From positions 54,164 through 118,163 of the forward strand of contig JASJFT010000057.1 of the NCBI GenBank assembly GCA_030770425.1: a DNA stretch of 64,000 nt. The letters are read 5' to 3'. This DNA is from Darksidea phi. Lineage: Eukaryota; Ascomycota; Dothideomycetes; Pleosporales; Lentitheciaceae. The translations under genes were made by a program, and so were the position numbers. Below, piece by piece: positions 11,893-24,329 of this stretch (the stretch's first letter is position 1; every line of letters starts with the position of its first letter). The notes under the pieces are model-generated. The model did no database searches and was not told where the DNA came from. It saw nothing but the letters and a program-made list of their open reading frames with translations.

Positions 11893-12639
11893 ATGGCCTT
11901 ATCGGAAAAGCCTACCGTCGTTCTCCTACAAGGCATATTTCAAGTCCCGGACGTCTACCATAAGTTCGCGCGCCTCGTCGAATCCCGCGGCTTCCCTGTG
12001 GTGCAGCCGTCCTACCCTTCGCTGACCGGCCAAGACGAGCCCGACTTCACTAACAAGACCCTAACCGACAATGTCAAGGTAGTCGAAGCCGTTATCCGGA
12101 AGCTTGTCGACGAGAGTAAAACGGTCCTAGTGGTGATGTATTCATACGGTGGGCTTGTAGGTGCCGAGGCTGTGCCCGAGGACCTTAGCCTTAAGAGTCG
12201 CAAGGAGCGTGGTGGCCTGTCGGGCGGTGTGGCGCACTTCTTCTACAATGCCGCCTTCGTTATGCCTATGGGGCAATCCGTCGCAACGGCCGTAGGCGAC
12301 TTACCGGACCACGACTACTAGGATGGCCGCTTCAAGATGCGCGATCCTCTTGCGACTATGTACTACGACCTACCTGCGGACGAGGCGGTATCCTGTACTG
12401 TAAAGGTGATCCCTTAGAGCAACGCGGTCAAGGATACGGCTATGACCCGATGCGTATATACGTACGTGCCCTTAACGTACGCGGTGTGCACGGGGGATAG
12501 GGCGGTCCCGCCGCCCGTACAGGAGATGTTCGCACAGATAGCAGGGGCTACAGCCAAGAAGATCGATACTAGGCATTCTGCTATGTTGAGCAAGCCGGAC
12601 GAGGTGGTCGCTCTCCTTGAGGAGGTGGCGGTTATGTGA
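11893..12639 (+). pseudogene. alpha/beta-hydrolase (AB_hydrolase_6-like) with two TAG stops
   Basis: One continuous frame of 249 codons, no intron, broken by TAG at 12319-12321 and 12415-12417. The N-terminus KPTVVLLQGIFQ matches the strand-loop start of small esterases or lactonases. The nucleophile elbow reads VVMYSYGG, where GHSYGG is usual, so the first Gly and the His are lost as well. The catalytic-His region DTRHSAMLSKPDEV near the C-terminus is kept. Both stops fit CAG-to-TAG. Hydrolases of this type often accompany PKS genes and release or trim the polyketide; here it lies between two dead PKSs. ATG at 11893 is chosen because the domain starts directly after it. Confidence 0.8.
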
Positions 12640-12714
12640 GAAGGTGCATATCAGGCTAGCTCACACCAGATCAGATCACATGACTGCTCCTGGCTGCTAC
12701 GCCTCATTTCGTTC

Positions 12715-12721
12715 TATATAA
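12715..12721 (+). promoter_or_regulatory. TATA-like box
   Basis: TATATAA about 130 bp upstream of the ATG at 12848, followed by a CT-rich stretch (CTTACAATC...TTCTCACTTCTTTCCCTC), the usual look of a fungal core promoter. Confidence 0.4.
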
Positions 12722-12847
12722 GCTGCTCTCATACAGAGCTCTTACAATCAACCGCAGTTCTCACTTCTTTCCCTCACAGTGATTCACTCTGAACCCTCAC
12801 TGTGACAGATCTAGTCCTAGGGTGCATTGATGCGGGCTGCTTGTATC

Positions 12848-13075
12848 ATGAGTCATTTGGTCGATCCTCGACTGCTGCGGCGGCTCACACCAGAAGAATC
12901 TTCATCAGTGAACGGTCATCCTACCGTCCGTTCTCTGCTTAAACAACAAGCGGAACTCAAACACCGTCTTAACAGCAAGGCTACGCCAGATCCAAAGCAC
13001 AAACTTATCAATTGTGAAATCACCAGAGAAAGGCAGCGATCTAGTGTCGTTTCGCCCAACTTTCGATCAAGCTGA
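12848..13075 (+). CDS. small hypothetical protein, possibly an N-terminal or internal fragment
   Basis: 75 codons from ATG 12848 (an upstream in-frame ATG lies at 12827). It begins MSHLVDPRLLRRLTPEES and continues with NGHPTVRSLLKQQAELKHRL and a charged helical stretch. The style recalls the C-terminal part of fungal DUF3435/FluG-like proteins, a family that includes tyrosine-recombinase-like proteins, but I see no catalytic motif and this is only a resemblance. A TATA-like box lies upstream. It is convergent with PKS relic 2, whose stop lies 29 bp away. It may be a leftover fragment. Confidence 0.3.
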   Translation: MSHLVDPRLLRRLTPEESSSVNGHPTVRSLLKQQAELKHRLNSKATPDPKHKLINCEITRERQRSSVVSPNFRSS

Positions 13076-13103
13076 TGCTTTGACAACTGCCTTCCTGATC
13101 TGA

Positions 13104-16100
13104 CTATTCTTGGTCACCAGCTGCAATAGCCAAAACCGACTTCCCGCTCATCAACTCGAAAACCGGCACATCCGCCACAAACTCCTTAGTGATCCAGTTG
13201 CGAATCTCTACCGCAACGAGCGAATCAACCCCATACAGGTGTAGAGGTTTATCCGCATTTAAATTTTCTGGAGGGAAGGAGAGCGCACGTGCTAGTTTCC
13301 TGACCAGTGATTCAACGACGATGCGATCCATCTCTCCCACACTCTCAGCCTGCCGAAACAGTGCTGCCGTGTTCACACCGTTCGCCTGTGTGGAGCCGCT
13401 CGATGCGGCTTCTACTTGAGTGAAGTAGGCGAAGAGCGATCGATGCATATGCTCCAGTGGCATGGTGCCATCTTCGAGGATGAGATCCGCCGGCGTAGCA
13501 ATGCCCATTGTGACTTGCCCATTGTTGGTAGAAATATGTGAATGATGATTAGGGTCGCATAGGATATTCAGGACTGCGAGGAATTCTTCTTCCCCTATTG
13601 CTTTTAAACCTTGGTACTTCTCTAAAGTCTTCTTCACCCCTTCATGTTCCGCAACAAAGCCGACAATACTTATCAGACCGAGGTCAATCGACGCTGCCTT
13701 TTGCCTCTGGTACTTTCGAAACCGGGACAATGCATTTTGGAACGTGCAGCCTGCCGCGTAGTTGGATTGACCAGCGTTGCTAAGGACCCCAGCTGCAGAC
13801 GAGAGCAAGACGAAGAAGTCTAGGTCAGCGGGGAGTAGAGTGTGAAGGTTCCACGATGACTTGACCTTTGAGCCAATGGTGGTTTGCCATTGCGCATGGG
13901 TCATGTTGTCGAAAACCGAGTCTTGAAGGACCATAGCCGCGTTTATGCACCCACGAATCGGACCCACGACTGGTGCACACTCATCGAGTACTTGACCCCC
14001 GACTTGGTGAGTTCGCTCACAACTTGGATGGCGGCTTTGCTTCGCGCCTCTCGAAACTATCCAGCGGAGGATAGAAGGTCGCACGCCTCCCAAACCTCCA
14101 GCGACGAGATACGTGGCATTGTGGTCGAAAGTCCAGGTCAGGTGATGAATGAGACTTTTCTACGATGCGTCAGCCAAATATCTAAATTCTAGGGCAATGT
14201 TGGGGGCATGCCGAAACTTTATCAGAGCGCTCCATGGTAACGATAATGCGTCCCGAGCTTCTACCACTTTGCAAATACCGAAAACCGTCCTCGATAGCCG
14301 ACACAGCGAACTTGTGCAACGGCTTTGGACAGTACATGGTTCCTTCCCGGACCAAGTCCATTATCCTGTGAAACAAAGCTTTCGACACTTTTTGCCGACG
14401 GAAAGCGACGTCGCGAACGTCCACCGCAGAGAAGGTCCTATTGTTCGCAAAGCTCGCCATTGGCAATGAAGCATTTGCGTAGATGTCAGCCTTGCCTATC
14501 TCGATGAACCTACCATACGGAGCAACGCATTCCCATGATGATTTCAGGCCCTCGCCTACTAGTGAATTCAGCACCATATCCACTCCGTATCCGTCGGTGG
14601 CTCGTATGATGCCTTGTGCGAAGCTTAAACCTCTGGAGTAAAAGATGTTGGAAGCCGGAATGCCGTAGTCCTCGATGAGCAGCTGCTTCTTGTCATCATA
14701 GCCGACAGTTGCGAAGACCTCAGCGCCGAGCATCTGCGCGACTTGGATTGCGACCTGTCCTGTACCGCCCGACGCTGCATGGATGAGAACCTTTTCTCCC
14801 TTTTGGAGACGGCCTACATCGACGAGAGCATACCAAGCAGTCATTACCAGATTGATGACTCCGCAAGCCTCCTCTACGGAAAGCCTATCCGGAATCTTGA
14901 AGGCGTCCACCTCGTCGCAGTGCACATACGTCCGCATACAACCAAATATCGATGTACATACACGATCGCCAGCGCGTAGCTGGGTATATTAAGAGCCAAT
15001 CTTCTTTACTATGCCGGCGCAATCCGTGCCGAACTCGTTTTCATCCAGTCGGCCTAGCGCACCGAATACGTCGCGGAAGCCGACCGCCCAGGCCTGGTTC
15101 TCGATTTCGATCTCCGTAGGACCGAGCTCGTTGCGATGCTCGTCTTCGATGAATCACAGTGATTCGATGGAGCCTCGCGTCCAACGTGCAACTTGAGGGA
15201 CGGTCCTGGGAGCTAGGCTTCGTGCTTCATCTCCGGAGATGGATTCATTTACCTCTCTATTAAGATCAACTTCAAGGACGAGGCGACCAGTCAGAACCTT
15301 CCCGTCTCGGACGATAGACTCAAGCTCTGGTGACGCATCCTCAAATGCTAAGAGAAAGACTAGTGCGATATATTGCTGGCTGGTTTGGACATTGGAAGCA
15401 TCGTTCTCCAAAGTGAGAGGGATGATTCTCTTGCTATTGTTCTCGGCTCGTATCACCCTGAGCAAACCATCCTTGATACCGGTATAAGGAAAGAATTGCT
15501 GGGAAATGGGCGATGCGGTTACCCAGAGCAGCTGTTTGGATTGCTGTATCCAGTTCTGGATCAGTCGGAACGTATCATACGACGGCTCGGCCAAGATCGA
15601 TCCTTCCATGTCCGCGAGAAAGAGGACTTGATCGGTCAGACGCACTTCCGCTTCCGCGATCTGAGAGAGTGTAAAGACGACAGGCTGGTAGGTAGATAAC
15701 TCAAACACTCCGCTCGACAGTGCTGATGTCAGACACTTCTGCTGTTCGTCATGGTCGTTGACGACAAGCAGGGCCCTCAAGATCTCAGTTACTGCGTGCG
15801 ACGTCCTATCCGCAGTAGAAGTGATGATGCTCACATAGTTCGCTCTCTCGTCTTCGTAATCCCTAACAACCAACTCATTGCCAGAGAATCCAGTGTCTCT
15901 GAGCAAAGCGTCCCACTCCGCCTCAGTGATTGTTGGACACCATGCACGAGATTTCTCCTCAGCACACCACCAACCCGGGAGCACACCAAACCCAAAGCTC
16001 ATTGCAAAACATTCTGGAACTTGAGTGATCTCTAGGGAGACCAGCTGGCCGCCGGGTTTCAGCGCACGCCGAAGGTTGCGCATAGTTCTGGCCAGGTTCT

Positions 16101-18600
16101 TGGTGGCATACAGCACACTACCTGCAATAATCATGTCGCAAGATCCAGGCTCGATACTCGCACCTATGTCATTTTCAAGACCGAGAGTCTTGAAGCTTAT
16201 ACGGCTACGGTAATTTGCGAAACGCCCACGTGCCCTTTCGAAATAGGCCGGTGAGATATCGGTGTAGATATACTCGTGGAAAGTAGTACCTCTAGTACGC
16301 TGTTCTATTCGATACAACATTATTAGGATCTGGTTCGTTATACCACTAATACCCGCGCCGACCTCGAGGATCTTCTAGTTAGGATTTTAATGGACGGCTA
16401 GTTCGAGATAAGAGAATAGCTTTTGGTTACAGGTGCGGCTGAAGAATTCGTTATACAGGTCCTGGGCTACCGGTGTTGTGAAGAGGAGATCAAGCGTATT
16501 AGTCTTACCGTAAATAATGGAAGGGAGGTTCTAAAGGACGTCGATGTAAAGCCTCCAGGATGGCCGGATCTCTCGTAGGCGTTCAAGCTCCAAGCTGAGT
16601 TATTCGTCGCTGAACTTATCTAGAGTCTTGCCTGGTATCTAGCGAAGCTATCTCTCGACCTACGATACGAATCGCTTGAGGTACTCTAGTATCTGTAATC
16701 TAATAGAGTCTTGTAGCTTAGGAAGGGTACGCTTAAGACGCGCGCGTATAGTATCTTCTAGCGAGATACAATATTCTATCGCCTAGGTCTCATCATCCGT
16801 AATCTCTAACGCAAAGTATTTAGAGAGTTACTGCGTAGTAAGCAAGGACAGCTATAGCTTCTAGTCGATGCTATGTAGTAATCGCTTCTAGACATCGCCT
16901 ATCGATGTCTTGCCGGCGACGGCTGATATGCCAAGTTGTTTAGCATGGCAAAGTAGGGATCCAGCATAGCTCACTACCGTAATAGAGCAGTTGAGCCCCG
17001 TCGAAGATATGTTCAGCTTTGACTGGGTCATTATCCGGACGGCGCTGGTTTGCAGATGCTGCCATCCCGTTGCGGAAACCCAAAAATTACGCATATGACT
17101 CGGAATAAATGTCGAAAGCGTCTTCGTCACACGTCTTGATGGGGCTGTGCAACACAGCTGCAAGCAGTTGTCGAGCACAGTCGGATGTACTACACCCTCG
17201 TAAGGCTCTTCGGAGTTGTCGACGCGTGCAACGCAGAGCTCATACCTATCCCAGAAAATAGCTTTTAAAAGAGCGAAAGCTTCGCCATAGAAAAGGCCTT
17301 GCTTGACTAGCCAGTCGTAAAAGTCTTGCTGAGCAACGTGAATGGTGCATGAAAGCTTTGTCTCTTTGTAGCTGCTGAAGCAACCCTCCTCTATTACACG
17401 CGCTTCGCGTCCTCCGTCAATCTCGGATGGGCTATTCTCTTTGTGCTGTACATGAAAAATGGTCTTAAAACAATCAGTCCAGCTTCCATCGTCACCGAGA
17501 GAAAATATCACGACCTCGAAACGCAGGACCTCCCGCTCATAGGCCTGCTTAACAGCACGTAATTGTGTTACTACCTCGGTCTTTTTCTCTGGTTGGACGA
17601 AAATGGGACTCGAAAACGTGGCTTCCTTGACGAGATATCCGGATAGCATCTCCTGCGATTGCACTGTTTGCTTCACAGCTTCAAGGGCTATAACGATCAT
17701 TCCGGCTGCTGGAAACACTATGGCTCCATCTACGACGTGGTCGGCAACCCAAGATGTCTCTTGGATACTCAATATCTTACGCCATCGCGGTTCGAGTGGG
17801 TTCCAGTCGGTGACACGTATCCCAAGCACGCTCCTTGGAGTAGCGCCACGCAGGCGCCAGTCACGGCTTAGTCGGCTTTCGTGCCAATACTGTTGACTGC
17901 GATCGAATGGATACTTTGGTATGTCTATGAGTATCGTAGCGGTGCCTGTGCTAGCAGTGTGCTGATTCACTGCAGTGATGGAGACGGGATAGCCGCGAGT
18001 AAAGAGGTGACCGGCTACCTCCATTGTCGTCGTCAGGGGCGGGATAGCTTCGATAAGACGGAGACATATTTGAACTCCTTGTGGTTTGGCATTTGACTTA
18101 ATGTCTCAGTAATAGGTCGCCGTAGTGCACCGTATGGGCCGATCTCGATGTAGTCGGATATCGCTTTAATGCCGTCCAATTTAGGGGCCGCTTGGGCGAG
18201 ATACTGCAATGCGTCGCCAAAGCGTACTGGTGAAGTCAGGCTGGCGGCCCAGTATTGTGCCGTTGACAACTCCATCGCAGTGAGCTTCTGACCGGTGACC
18301 GAGGACACCATCAACGTAGTTTTGGAGTCCAGTCTCGGCTCACCAAGATTATCCAGACAGGAAACGTACTCCGAAGCTATCTCTTGCATGAACGCGGTGT
18401 GGTATGCGATCCCCGTCTTGATCTTCTGCGCAAATATGCCGTTGTCATCCAGATGATATTTAGCGCATCCATGCCTGCTTCAGACCCGGCAAAGTTACGT
18501 TTGAAGGACTGTTGACGTAGCCAATATGAACATCTGCACCTGGAAGAAATTTATCGATGTAAGCACAGACTTGTCCTTCTTGGAGATTTGCGGACATCAA
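13104..18600 (-). pseudogene. HR-PKS relic 2 (AT - DH - MT - ER - KR - ACP)
   Basis: Second highly reducing PKS, reading leftwards. The C-terminal half of the AT (18033-18600, with AYHTAFM) is followed by DH (16888-18024; active site DHVVDGAIVFP and HPTVLDNCLQL). Next is a C-methyltransferase (15154-16880; SAM motif ILEVGAGISG), a complete-looking ER (14182-14937; ASGGTGQVAIQVAQ), KR (13400-14140) and ACP (LYGVDSLVAVEIRNW) ending at TAG 13104. KS and the first half of AT are absent. Between 16321 and 16880 the MT frame is continuous but hit by about nine TAG codons, consistent with CAG-to-TAG RIP. The KR has lost most of its nucleotide-binding region after GGLGG, and ER and KR are out of frame. 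Not functional. Confidence 0.9.
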
Positions 18601-19625
18601 GGCCCTAGGTTTAGCGGAAGGTGGTACAGTCAAATAGCTTGGTGCAGAGTGACTTATGACATATGAGAGCGAATTGATTTGCGCCGCTTTAAATGTGACC
18701 GGACGTACAGGCTTCTAAGGGATAATCGTGCAGCGAGTTTTGATAAGTAGCCAATAAGTTTGCTGCACATTCAGGAGCCATAAAGAATTACAGGCTTCCA
18801 AGACGAAGTCGTGGTGCGCTTTGCATATGTAGTAGCTTTGTCACGGAGCTGCGGCGCAATTCTCGGTAATTCATCGAGTTCGGGAGCCAAAGGTTCCGAC
18901 AGTGATCCGCATTTGAAACAGCGAAGCTACTCGGCCAGAGTTAGCGATCCAAAGTTGGAATCGTAAGGCATTTCCCTCCCTCCATAGTAATGCCAGAACA
19001 GCGCAGTCGAAGCAGAATGGGCTACTGGCATTCCACTATGTCTATACTAACCTGTCTATAGAGAAATAAATCTGCCTGTAAAAAAAGTCTAGGCTGCCGC
19101 TCGAAGGGGTTTTAGTAGTTAAATCTTTCTACCCTAGTAAGGGTTAAGGATCTATTAATACCGCGACCTTACGCATTAGTACGCTTGTCACAGGTGCTTG
19201 ATTTTCCCTACTCCACTTCTCTCGAGCTTTAGACCTATATTATGTCTAGCTCTGTGGCTGAGAGAAATAAACAAGGTTTAGTATCCATAAACTTTTACAT
19301 AATATCCGCAGTTGTTCTGATGTCACTTCTATAATTTGATATTACGTGATAGACAATGTTAATGCGTAGTGAAACGAATACATGTATGCGCAAACGCGGT
19401 ACGGTGATTGAGTATGTGTCAACAGTCTAAGATGTTTCAAAAGTGTTGTGGAACACTATGTATTTTGAGGCTAAGCCATAAAAAGAAGGAAAGTGAACGG
19501 CGGCGGGCGAGGCGAAGACGGGACAAGCTCCACTTAGACCGAAGACTGAGCGTCAAGACTGAGGAGGAACAAGTGCAATGTTATCCAGGCAATCCCCAAT
19601 CAGATGCACCGCAGTCGGGACACAC
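18601..19625. other. no confident gene; breakpoint side of PKS relic 2
   Basis: KS sequence expected upstream of the AT is not found. On minus, 18720-19030 has a short open stretch with MPYDSNFGSLTLAE, a TAG stop, then RCFKCGSLSEP. I could not assign it. A 73-codon plus ORF at 19408 has no recognisable features. Confidence 0.4.
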
Positions 19626-20920
19626 CTAGTCTATGTCGACTGTGGTATTCACAGATATCAAGGGATAGGGGTCTTTAGGTTGCCTCTTTTTGCCATCACT
19701 CGTTATGTTGACCTCTCGTTCGGACTCGCCGAGCTGGTTATATGGTCCCAGCATATCCAACTCTAAGCTCTTCGAATCTTGCGGGCGTTTAGAACCGGAA
19801 AGCCGAGTTTTGGACAAGTTGGAGTACCAACTTCGTACGGATGTTGGGACGAGCGATTTCGTGAGCAGTGGCTTCAAGAGCGGCAGATTACCACAGAGCA
19901 CAGCTGCGGCGACGGATATCGTTGACCACATAGGGCCTTTGATGAACATATCTATAGCAGACATTGAATCAGATCTTTGCAAAACTTGAAAGTCGAGGTA
20001 AATTTCCCGTTGTAATGATGATACGTACCGGCTGGCTCTGAGGGATTGTAGAGGTAGACAATCCTAAGAATTGATGCAACACACACACTGTTTGGAGCAT
20101 CATTAGTCACTACGAGCCGTTGTGTGGGTGGAAAAGGCTTACAATCCTCCGAGTAGAAAGATCGAACTGATCAAGACTTTCTGAGTGCGCTTCAACTGCA
20201 AGGTATGAATCATCCTGACAGCCATGACGATGAGGGTTACATCGAGGATTGCATTCGTGATCTCGTAACCCAGCACAAAGCTTGCCAGGTTCAGACATTT
20301 CCCTGGCGCCGTCTCGTTCCAAACCTTGTGCACAGGAAGGCATTGAAGTAGGGTAACGAGCACCGATGCAATGTACCAGCACAAGCAGATGATGCCGATA
20401 ACAATGCTCTGCTTCTTGAAGAACACTGTCGTAAAGATTCGGCAGTAGAAGAAAAGGATCGATATTTTCGTGGTGATGTTTGCGGTCTCGAAGATAACTC
20501 CGGCTGCGTAACTGATCTAGGAGAGTGCGTGAGCATTGTGCACAATTAGGATGGGAATGCTCCTCTGCAATCGATATACCTACTTTATAGATCTCAGTGT
20601 AATCCTTTGGCGCCAGAAGTACGGTAGTAATCTGCGCAGTGCCCAAGTATATCACTAGGGATGAGGGTTAGAGGCAGAGAGAAGGAGATGAAGAAGAAGA
20701 CGGAGAAGGAGCAGAGCATTGCGAGCGTACTTCTGATCACTGAGCCAATATAGGCTACGAGTGTCGCCCATGCTACAAGCATGAAGCCATCGTCCCATGA
20801 GACTCGTGCCCCTGTCCGAACTTTCGCAAGAAACCTAAGCGCAACTGCGACAGTATCGATGACAAGACAAGCAATATGAAGTTGAACAAGAGAACGGGAA
20901 GTGGAGTCTAAGGCCACCAT
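19626..20920 (-). CDS. rhodopsin-domain (Pth11-like) integral membrane protein, intact
   Basis: Seven-TM fungal membrane protein of the rhodopsin-domain family (PF20684 type), possibly receptor-like; ligand unknown. Exons complement(20731-20920, 20584-20654, 20143-20516, 20029-20087, 19626-19984), 350 aa, all introns GT-AG with consistent phase. Family landmarks appear in order: ALRFLAKVRTGARVSWDD near residue 30, YAAGVIFETANITTKISILF (TM3), LLQCLPVHKVWNETAPGKC (loop), LGYEITNAILDVTLIVMA (TM5), SIFLLGGFVCVASILRIVYL (TM6), and GPMWSTISVAAAVLCGNLPL (TM7). A cytosolic tail of about 70 residues follows. The ATG at 20920 gives a short N-terminus typical of the family. No lesions are visible although flanking PKS DNA is dead. 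Confidence 0.88.
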
Positions 20921-21668
20921 GGCGAAGTGAGGATGCGGTCCAAAACGGGTTGGTGTGATGATGGAAAGGTATAGCGGGAACGGGTAGGGCTTCGGTCAGC
21001 GAGGCTGCCCATTTTTAGGGCTCACTCCAGCGGGCACTCTAAGGGGGCGAGTTATTCAATATCCCAATAGCCTATACAGTTAGTGATCGACATTGGTCCT
21101 TGTTAGCGCTTACCCAAGTGCGATGGTGGCATGAGGGTGTAAGCTTACATACAGGGCTGATGCGGCACAGTGTGGAGTAGCCGACCCTTCGTCGATAAGG
21201 GTGATCGCGCCGCTCGGGCATCACTTCACCGAATGCGCTGCTTGAAAGATGACATATCGCTCTTGGCTTTGGGTCAGCAGTAAGATCGCTAATGCGTTGA
21301 GGTAACGGCTATGGTTTTCTATATTGCAGGACAAATGTGAAGATGCTCTGTGAGGTTTTTGTGACTATCAGTCCTAGCTCCCAGCCCGCCGGTAGGACAA
21401 GGATAGAGTTCCTTCGCACTCTTTGACCCAATCACACGTGTACATTTATATTAAGTGCGGCACAACCCCCAACAGCTTGTTGCGGCGCAATTTACGAATA
21501 AACATCGTCCTACGGGCACGGAAACCTGCATGCAGCCGGATTTGGCCTGCAAAAATTTTGCGCTTATCTGCCCGCGTCCCTCACTCACCCGTGTTAAGCG
21601 GGGCCACTTCGATGCTTTGCACCCTAATTTGAATACCTTGGACCCTTTCTCTATTGCGAGCGAACCCC
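20921..21668. promoter_or_regulatory. divergent intergenic region
   Basis: 748 bp between the divergent starts of the rhodopsin-domain gene (minus) and the epoxide hydrolase (plus), so it should hold both promoters. I see no clear TATA box or long repeat. Confidence 0.4.
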
Positions 21669-23058
21669 ATGGCGGATGTTCGACAGTACACCGTTCGGGT
21701 CGCCGACTCAGAAATTGAACGGCTTCGTTCAAAGCTTTCGTTGGCTACCTTTCCTGACGAACTTGAAGGCGCGGAGTGGGATTATGGCGCTCCTTTGTCA
21801 GACGTAAAGCGCCTGTCGACTTACTGGAAGGATCGATTCGATTGGAAGAAAGCAGAATATAATATCAATAAGCTCCCGAATCGCATGGTCACTATTGATA
21901 TTGACGGTTTCGATCCGCTAGAGATACACTTTATCCATGCAGCTAGAGCAAACAAGGCAGCGATACCTCTACTTTTCGTTCACGGATGTATGTGTCGACT
22001 TCTCAAGCTTGGAGATAAAGCTAATAGTGCTTATCAAGGGCCAGGAAGCTTCCTCGAAGTTAGCAAGCTTCTGCCGTTGCTCAAGCAAAGCGAGCAGGAA
22101 GGCGGCCCATCATTTCACGTGGTGGCGCCATCGCTGCCGAATTTTGGTTTCTCGTCTCGGGTCAAAGAACGTGGTTTCGGGTTGGGCCAGTATGCCGAAA
22201 CTTGCCACAAACTCATGCTAACCCTGGGATACGACGAGTATGTGACCCAAGGTGGTGACTGGGTAAGCAATTGTTTTACATGTCTAACTTTCTTAGGGAA
22301 CCTGGCTGACACATATAAATAGGGTTCTACAATCACAAGAATCATGGGCCAACGATATCCATCATCTGTTAAAGCCAGCCATCTCAATCTTGTCCCTTCG
22401 GTCCCTCCATCCGCTAGTTCGCCCTTCTCCTTCGCATGGTTTTTGATCCGCCATGTACTGGGATTGTACACGCCAGCTGAAAAAGATGGCATGGAGCGCG
22501 GTATCAACTATCAAAAGTCAGGTATGGGCTACTTTCACCTGCAGACAACGAAGCCGCAAACGATCGGATATTCACTAGCAGATAGCCCCGTGGGTCTACT
22601 GGGGTGGGTATATGAGAAACTACACGATTGGACAGATAAATACCCCTGGAGTGACGAGGAAATATGTACGTGGGTAAGCCTGCTCTGGTTCAGTCGCGCA
22701 GGACCGGCGGCGAGTGTTCGTATCTATTACGAGGCCATTCGGGGAGAGTTTCCGGCAAAGGCCGGCGGTTTCGTACCACATGTGAAACTTGTAAGTAGGT
22801 GCATTTAAATTTTACTGACTGAGACTGATGTTATCGTAGGGACTAGCATATTTTCCGAAAGAGCTTTTCCGACTACCCAAGAGCTGGGGTAAGTCACTTG
22901 GACAGGTGGTGTACGAGAATGAAAATGAAAGTGGTGGACACTTCGCTGCTTGGGAGAAACCAGAAAGTATTGCAAGGGATTTGAGGATCATGTTCGGTAA
23001 GGGTGGTGGTGCTTACGGTGTCGTGTCGGGCAAAAATGGCTACCAAGGCTCTGACTAA
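21669..23058 (+). CDS. epoxide hydrolase (EHN + alpha/beta hydrolase), intact
   Basis: Predicted to hydrolyse epoxides to diols, a common tailoring or detoxifying step. Exons 21669-21987, 22039-22262, 22323-22790 and 22840-23058 give 409 aa; introns (51, 60 and 49 bp) are GT-AG with matching phase. The N-terminal EHN domain (residues 1-100) begins MADVRQYTVRVADSEIERL. The oxyanion motif HGWPGSFLE is created by splicing of intron 1. The nucleophile Asp is in GGDWGS, across intron 2. The catalytic His is in SGGHFAAWEKPE near the C-terminus. Length and triad match the microsomal-type/EphX family. ATG 21669 is used because the upstream in-frame codon is TTG. No lesions. It may have served the PKS cluster, but could equally be a stand-alone detoxification gene. 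Confidence 0.92.
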
Positions 23059-24314
23059 GGCTTATGCTTCTTAGTGGACCCACCCTCTTTTTCAAGTAAA
23101 TGTTTCAGGGGAGCTATGAATTGGGACAGAAAGGAACTTAAATTGCGTAGCTGTTAAGTATATGAGTCCTAATAAATGAGCTAAGTTCATGGCTTCCATT
23201 AGAACTTAATTAGAATCGAAAGGGATTCCCCCGTGCCGTAGGGTTATCGAAGAAGGGGGTATATACTATTCAATTACGGGCCTTTCATGTGATCTACGTT
23301 TCGATTCCTATTCGATGACTAAGCGTCGTAACGGAATAGGTTCGGGTCGTCGTCGCCCTTCCCATGAATATATTGGAGATCTGCACCATACGCCCATATT
23401 CCAGACAGTCTCCGGCTTTCTAATACCTAGGAAGGCGCCTTTATGCGGTATCGTACGCGTTCTACAGGCAGTCGCTCTGTACTAAGCTATATATTCGCCC
23501 AACTTATAAGGAGTGCGCCAGAACCGGGGGTGCGCCAGAACCCCGCACGCGGGCTTAGGGCCCCGCCGCTCCCCCCCAATTTAGGGGAAACTGGAAATGT
23601 AGTGATGGAATAAGTATACGTACGCCTACCTTAACTTTCGCACCTAGGCTGCGCTCCGCTTTGATAACGCCTATGGTTTAAGGTCTAACCGAATTCCTAG
23701 CCGCACTGTTCCGCGACTTGTTCTGTTGTGCAGTAACCCTCTTCAGCAACATAATCCATGCGTACCTAAGGTAATTAGCAGCAACATGGTCGAAAGCTTC
23801 GGTACGCCAATACGATCAGCTCAATTCGTATCCTCCGAAGCCCATCAAATAAGTTTGGTGCAATTCGTTGCTCATTTCCTTCCCAGGATGTCTGTTATTC
23901 TAGCAACGGCTTCGCGGCTAAAACCCGAAATCCGTCCGAGGCAGTAGCCCAGGATGTGAGGCGCTGAGACTAGCACAATTGAACCCATAACTCGGGTACG
24001 CTACGGCAATCTCGCTTACTTTGCTGACCTTAGGCGGCCTACTCGGATTCCTAGAGTGGTGCAGCGAGTCCGTTGTAACCGACTAGCTGTTGGGACGTGC
24101 CAGCCTGAAAAGCCATGAGGCGCGAGCAATCTTAGCGAATGCGGAGTGGAAATGATTGCACGGTTCCAGGATGAAGGTGTTGGTATAAGAGACAATGTGT
24201 CCCCAGGAAAAGGCTTTTATTGGTTTCATCTGCGTCGAATATCGGTCCAACGCTGCCCGATTCTTCCACGGCAGTCATGATGAAGCTGTCGCGCTCTCTT
24301 TTACTGGTTGCCAC
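23059..24314. other. no recognisable gene; one transposon-end relic
   Basis: Contains the 23551-23604 transposon-end relic (separate entry) and a 73-codon ORF at 23726 with no recognisable motif. Much of 23100-23700 is rich in TAG/CTA and looks mutated. Confidence 0.5.
23551..23604. mobile_element. relic of CACTA/foldback element right end
   Basis: GGGCTTAGGGCCCCGCCG, then a C run, AATTTAGGGG, and finally ACTGGAAATGTAGTG. The full copy at 48482-49712 ends in the same order: GGGCCCCGCCGGG, CCCCCTAATTTAGGGG, then ACTGGAACCGTAGTG. No matching left end was found nearby. Confidence 0.5.
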
Positions 24315-24329
24315 GTGGTGCTAATCAGC

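Noticed and set aside
12778..12812. CACAGTGATT palindromic motif similar to the copia LTR edge at 4116-4140
   Set aside because: Only about 10 bp match, it is self-complementary and common, and no other LTR sequence follows.
15154..16320. Stand-alone methyltransferase gene on minus
   Set aside because: The same frame continues upstream through TAG-mutated codons into DH, and the ER follows downstream, so it is the MT domain of PKS relic 2.
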